The position numbers and the translations under genes were made by a program. A DNA stretch of 64,000 nt, from NCBI RefSeq assembly GCF_000612445.1, contig NZ_BALC01000001.1:558001-622000 (forward strand), read 5' to 3'. Numbering within the stretch: position 1 is the stretch's first letter; every line of letters begins with the position of its first letter. Below the pieces are notes generated by a model, which was given only the letters and a program-made list of their open reading frames with translations, had not been told where the DNA came from and ran no database searches. This DNA is from Liquorilactobacillus sucicola DSM 21376 = JCM 15457. GTDB lineage: Bacteria > Bacillota > Bacilli > Lactobacillales > Lactobacillaceae. Positions 34,921 to 42,859 of this stretch are shown here, one piece after another.

Positions 34921-36153
34921 TCAGAATAGTCCAAGAATTGTTTTGATGCTGGCATAAGCCATAAATAAAACAACGAGCCAGCCTGAATATGTCAGCCACT
35001 TGGGATGCTTATAACTGCCAATTATTTTCCTTCTTCCACTCGCTAACAATAAAATAGTCAATGAGATTGGCAGGACAAAGCCGTTAGCTGCACCGACAAA
35101 CACAAGGACTTTAGCAGGATTACCGACAAAATAAAAAATCAAGGTCGAAATCAAGATAAAACCAATAACTAAGTACTTGCGGTATTTTTCATAAGAACTA
35201 TTTCCATTACCTTTCACCGCGTAATCAAGAAATGATGTTGAAGTAAAGGTTGAGCCTAATATAGATGTCATTCCTGCTGCAAAAAGCAGAATACCAAAAA
35301 ATTTGTAACCAAAATTACCTGCTGCAAACTGAAAAATTGAGACCGCTGGATTAGATGGATCTAATTTATAACCCGCTACTACAACTGACAATCCGGCCAA
35401 AAATAAAAGAACACGGATCACAGAAGCAATTCCTATGCCTGTCAGAGCACCCTCGTTAACGTATTTAATATTTTTTTCTCCACGTACACCACCCTCAATT
35501 AAACGATGACCACCTGAAAATGAAATATAACCGCCAACCGTGCCACCGACGATGGTAACGATCGAATAAAAATCAATTTTTGTTGGGACAAATGTATGCT
35601 GAATTGCTGTTTCATAGGGAACAGCCATAACAAAAATGATATAAACCAAAATCGCAACTTTTACAAAAGCTAAAACTTGCACAGTGCGGTCCATAACGAC
35701 TAATGCATTTTTGACCACAAAGATAATTAAAGCTAAAGCAGCAGCAATAACTGCACCATTCTCGGGCGAAATTCCAAAAAGAACATTTAAACCCAAACCA
35801 GCTCCTCCGACATTACCAATATTGAAGAACAGACCGCCGATTGCAACTAAAGCGGATAAAATATATCCTAAACCGGGAAATACTTCATTAGCAATAGTTT
35901 GTGCCTTGCGTCCGCTAACGACGATGATCCGCCAAACATTCATTTGGACAACTACATCAAATATAATACAAATCAAGATGGCAAAACCAAAATTTGCACC
36001 CATTTGACCTGTGAAAGTTGCTGTTTGGGTTAAAAATCCTGGTCCTACTGCTGCCATTGCCATCAAAAAAGCGGCACCCATCGCAGTGCTTCGAGGAGAA
36101 CGACTGGGTCTTAAATCTAAAGGAGTGCTATTTTTCTTTGCTTGATTGTCCAT
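34921..36153 (-). CDS. NRAMP-related transporter, YcsG type
   Basis: This 410-residue protein has eleven or so helices and belongs to the NRAMP-like YcsG group found with oxoprolinase genes in Bacillus. The helix-1 metal-binding motif DPGN of true NRAMP proteins is replaced by GPGF ('AAVGPGFLTQTATFTGQ'), so classical Mn/Fe transport is unlikely. Its position as last gene of the pxp operon, 24 bases after pxpA, suggests import of 5-oxoproline or a related compound. That substrate is inferred. Confidence 0.82.
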   Translation of the reverse strand: MDNQAKKNSTPLDLRPSRSPRSTAMGAAFLMAMAAVGPGFLTQTATFTGQMGANFGFAILICIIFDVVVQMNVWRIIVVSGRKAQTIANEVFPGLGYILSALVAIGGLFFNIGNVGGAGLGLNVLFGISPENGAVIAAALALIIFVVKNALVVMDRTVQVLAFVKVAILVYIIFVMAVPYETAIQHTFVPTKIDFYSIVTIVGGTVGGYISFSGGHRLIEGGVRGEKNIKYVNEGALTGIGIASVIRVLLFLAGLSVVVAGYKLDPSNPAVSIFQFAAGNFGYKFFGILLFAAGMTSILGSTFTSTSFLDYAVKGNGNSSYEKYRKYLVIGFILISTLIFYFVGNPAKVLVFVGAANGFVLPISLTILLLASGRRKIIGSYKHPKWLTYSGWLVVLFMAYASIKTILGLF

Positions 36154-36177
36154 ATTAAATTCCTTCTTCCGTTAAGA

Positions 36178-36927
36178 TTACCAAGTTTCAGTTTTTATTC
36201 CATCTTCTTTCAGAGCTGTTCGTAACGTCTTAACAATTGCTAGTGCAGCTTGGTTATCCCCGTGTACACAGACCGAGTCAGGCTTAAGTGCAACTTTTTG
36301 ACCGCTGACTGCAGTCACAGTTTGGTCTTCGATCATCTTAACTACACGCTGTGCAATTGTTGTAGGATCAGTAATTACCGCATTGGGTCTAGCACGCGAC
36401 ACCAATGTCCCATCTGCTTCATAATTACGGTCACCAAAAACTTCTTGTACATATGGTATTCCTACTTCTTTTGCAGCATTTATCAATTCGCTATTAGCTA
36501 GTCCGTAAAGCGGCAATTCTGAATCAACAGCTTGGATGCCACGGCAGACCGCTAAAGCCAATTCGTGATCCTGTGCAGCTGCGTTATACAAGGCACCGTG
36601 AGGCTTAACGTGATGCAGTTTTTTCGTTTTGGTAAATGCCTCTAAAGCCCCCACCTGATAAGTAATCATGTGCTGAACTTCAATTAAAGACATATTCATA
36701 CGCCGTCTACCGAATCCCTGCAAATCAGAATACCCGGGATGTGCTCCAATACCAATTCCCGCAGTTTCAGCTTTCTTCACAGTCTGTGCCATTACATCAG
36801 GATCGCCCGCATGAAAACCGCAGGCAATATTTACTGACGTCACTAAGTTAATAATTTCTGCGTCATTGCCAATGCTATAGTGCCCAAAGCTCTCACCAAG
36901 ATCACTATTTAAATCAACTTTTAACAT
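36178..36927 (-). CDS. pxpA: 5-oxoprolinase subunit A (LamB/YcsF family)
   Basis: This 249-residue protein has the family opening 'VDLNSDLGESFGHYSIGND' and 'SVNIACGFHAGDPDVM', then 'IGAHPGYSDLQGFGRR' and 'VKPHGALYN'. With PxpB and PxpC it forms the ATP-dependent 5-oxoprolinase that opens pyroglutamate to glutamate. I chose ATG at 36927, preceded by GGGAG; an upstream in-frame ATG at 36969 lies inside the DUF1445 gene. It is separated from its neighbours by 22 and 24 bases, so it is in the operon. Confidence 0.92.
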   Translation of the reverse strand: MLKVDLNSDLGESFGHYSIGNDAEIINLVTSVNIACGFHAGDPDVMAQTVKKAETAGIGIGAHPGYSDLQGFGRRRMNMSLIEVQHMITYQVGALEAFTKTKKLHHVKPHGALYNAAAQDHELALAVCRGIQAVDSELPLYGLANSELINAAKEVGIPYVQEVFGDRNYEADGTLVSRARPNAVITDPTTIAQRVVKMIEDQTVTAVSGQKVALKPDSVCVHGDNQAALAIVKTLRTALKEDGIKTETW

Positions 36928-36949
36928 TTCTATCCACTCCCACTCTGAT

Positions 36950-37744
36950 TCAATATTTAAGTTCCACATTTTTTATATCTGTGACAAGCATGTGCCCTGG
37001 TGAATGTGTAATCACAAAATCTGGTTTGACCTGCATGATTGCGTTTTGCGGAGTAACACCACAAGGCCAAAAAATTGGAACCTCACCGCTTTTAATTTCT
37101 ACCGCATCACCATAATCTGGTTCCTGAAGATTGCTAATCCCAATTTGTTCTGGATTACCGATTTGAATAGGCGCTCCATGAACCTTTGGCATTGCAGCAG
37201 TGACTTTGATTGCTTTAATAACCTGCTCTTCTGGAATTGGTCTCATGCTGACTACCATATTTCCATGAAATTTTCCTGCTTTTTTGAGCGGAATATTTGT
37301 ATTGAACATAGGAACATTTACATGTTGAGTGATATTGCGAACCTCAATTCCGGCTGCAATCAATTCTGACTCAAATGAAAAACTGCATCCGATAAGAAAA
37401 CTGACTAAATCTCTACGCCAAAATGATTCAATACTAGTTACCTCTTCTGCCAATTTTCCGTGGCGATAAATACGATATTTAGGAAAATCATTTGCCAAAT
37501 CAACATCTGTTGCAAAATCGCTAAGAGTTCTGTTCCCAACATCACTAATTTCTAAAATAGGACATGGTGCCGGATTGCGCTGTGCAAACAATAAAAAATC
37601 GTACGCAAGTTCTTTCGGTAAAATAACTAAATTAGCCTGTGTATAACCTGCTGCAAGACCGCTTGTTTGTTTAGTGTATTTTCCTTCACGAATTAAATGT
37701 CTTAATTCAACTGGACCTAACTCTTTTAATGGTTTCAATCTCAT
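36950..37744 (-). CDS. DUF1445 (UPF0317) family protein, putative hydro-lyase YcsI type
   Basis: This 264-residue protein has typical family segments: 'TSGLAAGYTQANLVILP', 'FWRRDLVSFLIGCSFSFE' and 'ITHSPGHMLVTDI'. Bacterial YcsI is labelled putative hydro-lyase. The same family forms part of the vertebrate mitochondrial D-glutamate cyclase (DGLUCY), which interconverts D-glutamate and 5-oxo-D-proline. Its place in a 5-oxoprolinase operon therefore makes sense chemically. Cyclase activity for this protein is inference. ATG is preceded by AAAGGAG. Confidence 0.87.
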   Translation of the reverse strand: MRLKPLKELGPVELRHLIREGKYTKQTSGLAAGYTQANLVILPKELAYDFLLFAQRNPAPCPILEISDVGNRTLSDFATDVDLANDFPKYRIYRHGKLAEEVTSIESFWRRDLVSFLIGCSFSFESELIAAGIEVRNITQHVNVPMFNTNIPLKKAGKFHGNMVVSMRPIPEEQVIKAIKVTAAMPKVHGAPIQIGNPEQIGISNLQEPDYGDAVEIKSGEVPIFWPCGVTPQNAIMQVKPDFVITHSPGHMLVTDIKNVELKY

Positions 37745-37761
37745 CCAGCTCCTTTACTTTC

Positions 37762-39090
37762 TTATTTTGCATCAGTCAATTTTTCCAACCAATTAACATC
37801 CGTTTCATTGTGAAGATATTCTGGTTCTTCTAAAAGCTGCGCCAGGAAGTCGAGGTTAGTCTGTATTCCACTAATCACAGTCTCGTCCAACGCTGTTTTC
37901 ATCAAAGCAATTGCATTTTCACGATTGTGCCCGTGCACAATTATTTTCGCTATCATTGCATCATAATTCGGTGGTACACGATACCCTTGATATATGGCTG
38001 TATCGACTCGAACTCCATAACCACTTGGAAGATGCAATGCGGTTATCTTTCCAGCACCTCTTGCATTGATTCTACATTCCAGAGCAAAGCCTTGATTTTC
38101 CAAGTGCATTTTCGGTGGAATGACTTTTTTACCTAAAGCTACCCTTAACTGCATTTCTACCAAGTCGGTATTGGTTATCAATTCAGTTACTGGATGCTCG
38201 ACCTGAATTCTTGTATTCATTTCCATGAAATAAAAATTTTTCGGTCCGTCTAAGAGAAACTCCATTGTCCCTGCACCCTCATAATTAAGCTTTTTCGCTG
38301 CCCTAATAGAAACCTCCAGCATTTTTTGGAGAGTATTATTACTTACCATCAGTGCAGGCGCTTCTTCCAAAATCTTTTGATGATTAAGTTGCAATGTGCA
38401 ATCGCGCTCACGCAATCCCAGAACGTTGCCAAATTGATCTGCCATGAGCTGGACTTCAATATGACGTGGATGCGGTAAATATTTTTCAAGGTACATTTCT
38501 GAATTACTGAAAGCATGCTGTGCTTCTTGTTGAGCGACAGTAAACTCTTTAGCAAAATCTTCTTTTCTTTGAATAACACGCATACCTTTTCCTCCGCCAC
38601 CAGCACTTGCCTTCAGCATCACTGGGAATTCAATCATGCTTGCATAGCGTAGCCCTTCAGCTACAGTCAGAAAACCTTGGGGGCTACCTGGGATAACCGG
38701 TACACCAGCATTTTTCATTGTTTGCCTAGCAGTAGCTTTTTCGCCCATTAAAGCTATTACTTGGGCACTCGGACCAACAAATTTTAGTTTATTGTCTTCA
38801 CATTTTTGTGCAAACTCTGCGTTTTCGGATAAGAACCCATAACCAGGGTGAATAAGATCAGCGCCTGTCATTTTAGCTGCTTCAATTATATTATTTTGCT
38901 TTAAATAACTTTTAGCCGGTTCTGGTGGCCCGATGCAAACAGCCTCATCTGCTAGTCGGACGTGAAGGGCCTCTTTGTCGGCTGTAGAATAAACAGCGAC
39001 CGCAGCTAAACCAAGTGTATGGCACGCACGGATAATGCGGACAGCGATTTCACCTCGATTGGCAATCAAAACTTTTTTCACCTTTTTCAC
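37762..39090 (-). CDS. accC: Biotin carboxylase (AccC-type) in the oxoproline operon
   Basis: This 442-residue enzyme has an N-terminal 'KVLIANRGEIAVRIIRAC', the ATP-grasp loop 'SAGGGGKGMRVI', and 'EMNTRIQVEHPVTE' with catalytic residues. It carboxylates biotin on the carrier using bicarbonate and ATP. Fatty-acid operons carry their own copy with accA/accD. Here the neighbours are pxpB/pxpC instead, so this is probably a dedicated paralogue for the oxoproline/lactam system. It starts one base after the carrier gene ends. Confidence 0.9.
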   Translation of the reverse strand: MKKVKKVLIANRGEIAVRIIRACHTLGLAAVAVYSTADKEALHVRLADEAVCIGPPEPAKSYLKQNNIIEAAKMTGADLIHPGYGFLSENAEFAQKCEDNKLKFVGPSAQVIALMGEKATARQTMKNAGVPVIPGSPQGFLTVAEGLRYASMIEFPVMLKASAGGGGKGMRVIQRKEDFAKEFTVAQQEAQHAFSNSEMYLEKYLPHPRHIEVQLMADQFGNVLGLRERDCTLQLNHQKILEEAPALMVSNNTLQKMLEVSIRAAKKLNYEGAGTMEFLLDGPKNFYFMEMNTRIQVEHPVTELITNTDLVEMQLRVALGKKVIPPKMHLENQGFALECRINARGAGKITALHLPSGYGVRVDTAIYQGYRVPPNYDAMIAKIIVHGHNRENAIALMKTALDETVISGIQTNLDFLAQLLEEPEYLHNETDVNWLEKLTDAK

Positions 39091-39091
39091 C

Positions 39092-39523
39092 TCAATTTTC
39101 TATTTTAAAAAGTACTTGATCATATTCAACGACCGTCGCATTTTCAACTAGAACAGCAGCAATCGTCCCATCAGCAGGGGCCTTGACCTCATTCATCATT
39201 TTCATGGCTTCAATAATGGCGATAGTCTGGCCTTTCTTTACACGGTCCTTGACTTTGACGAAAGACGGTTTATCGGGTTCGGGTGAAAGGTACAACGTGC
39301 CAACTAATGGCGCTGTTACACGTATTTTTGTTTCGTCAATTTTTTTTGCTGTTTCTTCTTGAGAGGTTACATGTTTTTTTCTTGCACTATGTTCTATTCC
39401 AAGTGCTGTTGTACTTTTTTGTCTCTCCAGAACGACCTTTACATCTTTTTCTTCGAGTTCTAATCGATAAAGATCCGAGCCACTAAATAGCTTGATGAGA
39501 CTTTCAATTTTTTTTATTTCCAT
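39092..39523 (-). CDS. accB: Biotin carboxyl carrier protein (AccB-type) in the oxoproline operon
   Basis: This 143-residue carrier has an N-terminal helical part, a Lys/Thr-rich linker (about 45-65) and a biotinyl domain with 'VRVTAPLVGTLYLSPEPDKP'-like start ('IRVTAPLVGTLY'). The biotin-accepting lysine is in 'IEAMKMMNEV' (about residue 109). It carries carboxybiotin between the biotin carboxylase and a carboxyltransferase. The adjacent carboxyltransferase-like proteins are PxpC and PxpB. ATG is preceded by GAAGGGAG. Confidence 0.9.
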   Translation of the reverse strand: MEIKKIESLIKLFSGSDLYRLELEEKDVKVVLERQKSTTALGIEHSARKKHVTSQEETAKKIDETKIRVTAPLVGTLYLSPEPDKPSFVKVKDRVKKGQTIAIIEAMKMMNEVKAPADGTIAAVLVENATVVEYDQVLFKIEN

Positions 39524-39541
39524 TATGCAAACTCCCTTCCA

Positions 39542-40567
39542 CTAGCTCTTTGAAACTAGCAGTTGTTCTATCTTCTGTGCCGTTTTACGCGCTGGACCAA
39601 TCGGATAACGATATCGTTGCTTATTTAAGAATATTTTGAACTTTTTTAGTTCAGTTCGTTGTGCAAGAAATGCTGCTGTTGCTTCCTTAAAAGACACAAC
39701 TTTGAAGCGTAACTGATGTTTATTATCCAACTGAACAAGTTTTCTAAGATCAGCCAAGACAACTGTAGCTATAACAGGATAGCCCCCCGTTGTTTGTCTA
39801 TCTGTCAAAAGAACGATTGGAAGACCATCACGTGTAATCTGAATGTTCCCTAAGATTGTTCCCTCTGAAAGCATATTATTATCTGGAACGGGCAACCTTG
39901 TTCCGCTTAAGCGATACCCCATTCTGTCAGCTTGCTGAGAAATAACATATAGGTTTTCTCTAAACCTCTCTTGCGCCACAGCTGTAAAATTATTCCACTG
40001 TGGCCCCTTAACAACTCGTATTTCAACATCTTTTTTATTTTTAAGCATTTTTTCAGTCGAGAATTCACGGAATTGATAACTTGGCATTTTGAAACACTCA
40101 TTTAAAGGAAGCCGATCTCCCCTTTGTAAAACACGACCTTTTAAACCACCCAATCTGAGCCTGACTGTCGTGGAGCGACTGTTCAAAATAGGTTTTGTGA
40201 AAAAACCGCCATTTGCAACGGCAACATACCCGTAGCGTCCAGAAGTCAGCGGTTTAAACATAAGAATCGAACCTGTCTCCACTCTATAAACCCTATTTAA
40301 AAATATTTGCTGACCATCTAATGTTGGGCATGATTCACCGCCCGTTATGGCAATAAAAGTTGTGCAGTAGAATCTGATTTTAGGCCCTAGCATGCAAAAC
40401 TCTAATGTCGCTGCATTTTCCTCATTATCAACCAACACATTGGCTAGACGTTGTGCCATATTGTCGACCGCTCCTGAAACTGGGATGCCCTCTGCCTGAT
40501 AGTTAGGACGTCCAAGATCTTGAATAGTAGTCGCTAAACCCCCATCTAATATTTCAACTGTTTTCAA
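39542..40567 (-). CDS. pxpC: 5-oxoprolinase subunit C / biotin-dependent carboxyltransferase family (AHS2)
   Basis: This 341-residue protein begins with 'VEILDGGLATTIQDLGRPNY' and has 'GIPVSGAVDNMAQRLANVLV' and 'VRLRLGGLKGRVLQRGD' (KipA/PxpC). The fold is that of the carboxyltransferase domain of urea carboxylase. It starts at TTG, overlapping the pxpB stop as TTGA, with GGGGGA as ribosome site. With PxpB it forms the ATP-using part of oxoprolinase. Confidence 0.9.
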   Translation of the reverse strand: MKTVEILDGGLATTIQDLGRPNYQAEGIPVSGAVDNMAQRLANVLVDNEENAATLEFCMLGPKIRFYCTTFIAITGGESCPTLDGQQIFLNRVYRVETGSILMFKPLTSGRYGYVAVANGGFFTKPILNSRSTTVRLRLGGLKGRVLQRGDRLPLNECFKMPSYQFREFSTEKMLKNKKDVEIRVVKGPQWNNFTAVAQERFRENLYVISQQADRMGYRLSGTRLPVPDNNMLSEGTILGNIQITRDGLPIVLLTDRQTTGGYPVIATVVLADLRKLVQLDNKHQLRFKVVSFKEATAAFLAQRTELKKFKIFLNKQRYRYPIGPARKTAQKIEQLLVSKS

Positions 40568-41307
40568 AAAAATTCCCCCTGATCAAGCTCATTCAACTGA
40601 TATTCACCGTCTAAATCAAGCTTTTGAATATAGTAAAAGTCTTTTTTGGAGATAGCCTTAAATCTGATATAATCTCCAGCAAAGTAACGAGGTTCAGGAT
40701 GATTATAATCATACAGTTTAACCGGTGTACGCCCTATAAGTCTCCACCCGCCTGGTGCTTCTACGGGATACATACCTGTCTGTTTGCCTGCAATGGCAAC
40801 ACTACCGGCTGGAACCTTAGCACGTGGATTTCTCAGCCGTGGCATCGCAATTTTGCTTGGAACAGATCCCATATAGGCAAAACCTGGCATAAACCCCATC
40901 ATGTAAATGAGATATGGCTCTTCTGTGTGAGTCCTAATCAACTCATCAAAAGTTGTTTTCCCATATTTAGATACAGCATCAAGATCCGGGCCAAACTCTT
41001 CGTCATAACAAACTGGAATCTCAATTACATGTTTTTTCCCCTCATTTTCTAAAAACGAGTGTTTTTCAATTATTGAAGTTATTTGCTTCGTTAATTCCGC
41101 ATAATTAGTCTGAAAAATATCAAAGTTAACTGTTAAAGTATGGTAAGCAGGTATAATTCCTGTAATTCCTCCATCTTTTCCAATACTTTTCAATAAAGTG
41201 TGTGCTAATGAATGAATCAACCGATTTTCTTCTGCGTTGATTGTTGCTTCAAAAACAACGTTTAGTGCCTGTTCACCTACGGGTACAAATCGATACTCAT
41301 ACACCAT
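40564..41307 (-). CDS. pxpB: 5-oxoprolinase subunit B (KipI/AHS1 family)
   Basis: This 247-residue protein has the family markers 'IPVCYDEEFGPDLDAVSKYG', 'YLIYMMGFMPGFAYMGSVP', 'VPAGSVAIAGKQTGMYP' and 'GGWRLIGRTPVKLYD'. It is the first gene of the seven-gene operon and should pair with PxpC. GAAGGGAG lies before the ATG. A cre-like site lies 121 bases upstream. In Bacillus the homologue KipI also inhibits the KinA kinase; no such partner is expected here. Confidence 0.92.
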   Translation of the reverse strand: MVYEYRFVPVGEQALNVVFEATINAEENRLIHSLAHTLLKSIGKDGGITGIIPAYHTLTVNFDIFQTNYAELTKQITSIIEKHSFLENEGKKHVIEIPVCYDEEFGPDLDAVSKYGKTTFDELIRTHTEEPYLIYMMGFMPGFAYMGSVPSKIAMPRLRNPRAKVPAGSVAIAGKQTGMYPVEAPGGWRLIGRTPVKLYDYNHPEPRYFAGDYIRFKAISKKDFYYIQKLDLDGEYQLNELDQGEFF

Positions 41308-41427
41308 ACTTATTTCTCCCTTCTCTTAAAATTAAAATAAGGTTAGAAGTCAATGTTCACATTTTACACACACAAATAAATTACTGTCTACACTGTGAAA
41401 AAGATAATTTATCCTTTTTAAATAAAA

Positions 41428-41442
41428 ATCAAGCGTTTACAA
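41428..41442. promoter_or_regulatory. Candidate cre (CcpA) site between pxpB and the dehydrogenase gene
   Basis: On the minus strand TTGTAAACGCTTGAT matches the cre pattern WTGNAANCGNWNNCW at all fixed positions except one (A instead of C). It lies in the 327-base divergent gap 41308-41634 and could repress the oxoproline operon, the dehydrogenase gene or both when good sugars are present. Nothing else in the gap is clear. Confidence 0.5.
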
Positions 41443-41634
41443 AGCTGTGATATACAATTATTCTTTGTTTTAATTATTTTAATATCCATATTTGTTTTCT
41501 TTCGAATCAAATATCCCTTATTTTTTTATTTTTTGATGATTCAATAAATGTTACAATATCACTAATCTTTTTCTAATAAAAAAAGATTTACGGTACCTAC
41601 TCAGTGTTCGCTACAAAGGAGGAGATTATTTACC

Positions 41635-42549
41635 TTGAAAGTTATCTACATTACAGAGCCTATTGATCAAAGTGGTCTTGATTTTCTAAAAAAAGCTGGT
41701 TTTTCAACTTATGTTCGCCCACAAAATTTATCGATCTCAGAAAGTCAGACGCAAATAAATTTTCAGCAAGTTGTTGGTATGGTAATTCGTGCGCACAGAC
41801 TCAGCATATCAGAATTAAAGCTGTTTCCAAATCTTGTGATCGTTGCCCGGCACGGTGTTGGTGTTGATAACCTGCCCTTAAAGTCATTAAAAGAACGCGG
41901 TATACGGCTCACCTATATCCCTGGACTGAATGCTAGTTCTGTTGCTGAACTAACATTGCTTCTCATTTTAAATTTGCTTAGAAAAATACCTGTCAACAAG
42001 AAATCGAATTCTTTTCCTGCGGGTTCATTGCTCGAGCATAAAAAAATCGGTTTAATCGGATATGGTAAAATTGCGCAAAAACTCAGTTCATATTTAAAAC
42101 CTTTCGATATTGAATTGCTTGTTTATAACCACCGACCTAAAAGATTGGCTTATGGAACACAGGTCTCTCTTGAACATTTATTAACCGAGTCTGATGTCAT
42201 CAGCATTCATATACCAGCTGTAAAAAACACAATTGATTTAATCAATGAAACAGCATTTAAAAGAATGAAAAAAAACGCTATTTTAATTAATACCGCACGT
42301 GGTTCAATTATTAATAGTGATGCTCTATACAAGGCATTACTTGATAAAAAAATAGCTGGAGCAGCAGTTGATGTATTCGAGCCAGGTCAAATATATACCT
42401 TGCAAGACTTTTCAAAATTTGCTAATTTTATTATCACCCCGCATATCGGTGCGGATACAAACGAAACATTACGTGTTTCTTCAATGCGATGCGCGAAAGA
42501 AATTCAGCTTTTTTTTGAAGGCCAAAAACCGATTAAGTCTTATTTTTAA
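41635..42549 (+). CDS. D-2-hydroxyacid dehydrogenase, NAD-dependent (phosphoglycerate dehydrogenase-like)
   Basis: The protein has 304 residues. The catalytic Arg is in 'VIRAH...VIVARHGVGVDN'-type and 'NTARGSIIN' segments, Glu is in 'DVFEPGQ', and His is in 'ITPHIGADT'. The NAD site is 'KIGLIGYGKIAQKLSSYL'. The start is TTG at 41635 after a strong AAAGGAGGAG. It reduces a 2-keto acid or oxidises a 2-hydroxy acid; the substrate is open. It is divergent from the oxoproline operon, and a link is possible but not shown. Confidence 0.85.
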   Translation: MKVIYITEPIDQSGLDFLKKAGFSTYVRPQNLSISESQTQINFQQVVGMVIRAHRLSISELKLFPNLVIVARHGVGVDNLPLKSLKERGIRLTYIPGLNASSVAELTLLLILNLLRKIPVNKKSNSFPAGSLLEHKKIGLIGYGKIAQKLSSYLKPFDIELLVYNHRPKRLAYGTQVSLEHLLTESDVISIHIPAVKNTIDLINETAFKRMKKNAILINTARGSIINSDALYKALLDKKIAGAAVDVFEPGQIYTLQDFSKFANFIITPHIGADTNETLRVSSMRCAKEIQLFFEGQKPIKSYF

Positions 42550-42613
42550 TACGTGTCTGCAAACCTCTATTTTGAAATTACCAACACATTAATTCGTATA
42601 TTTTAACTAAAAA

Positions 42614-42770
42614 GGAGCTGGGGTCAAAAAAACACCTCCAGAGTTAAAGTTGTTACTTTAACTTGGGGGCCTCATTTAACCTAGCTCCTTCATTTTTTGT
42701 ATAACCGTGACCATATACGTAAGTCAGTCAAAATTCTTCGTCTAACTCGAATTTTACTGGCTTCGCACAG
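42614..42770 (+). repeat. Intergenic hairpin repeat, copy E, with nested stems
   Basis: The outer stem GGAGCTGGGGT...AACCTAGCTCC (42614-42688) encloses an inner hairpin AGTTAAAGT...ACTTTAACT. The tail CCATATACGTAAGTCAGTCAAAATTCTTCGTCTAACTCGAATTTTACT-like (in two parts) matches copy A. It probably terminates the dehydrogenase transcript. The remainder of the gap up to 42859 shows nothing more. Confidence 0.72.
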
Positions 42771-42859
42771 CTTTTTGAATCCTGCATTATGCAGTCCATA
42801 TGTTCCAACCATTAAGTCTTTTCAAATACTTATCCTGTTACTTATCTTTTCGTCAATTA

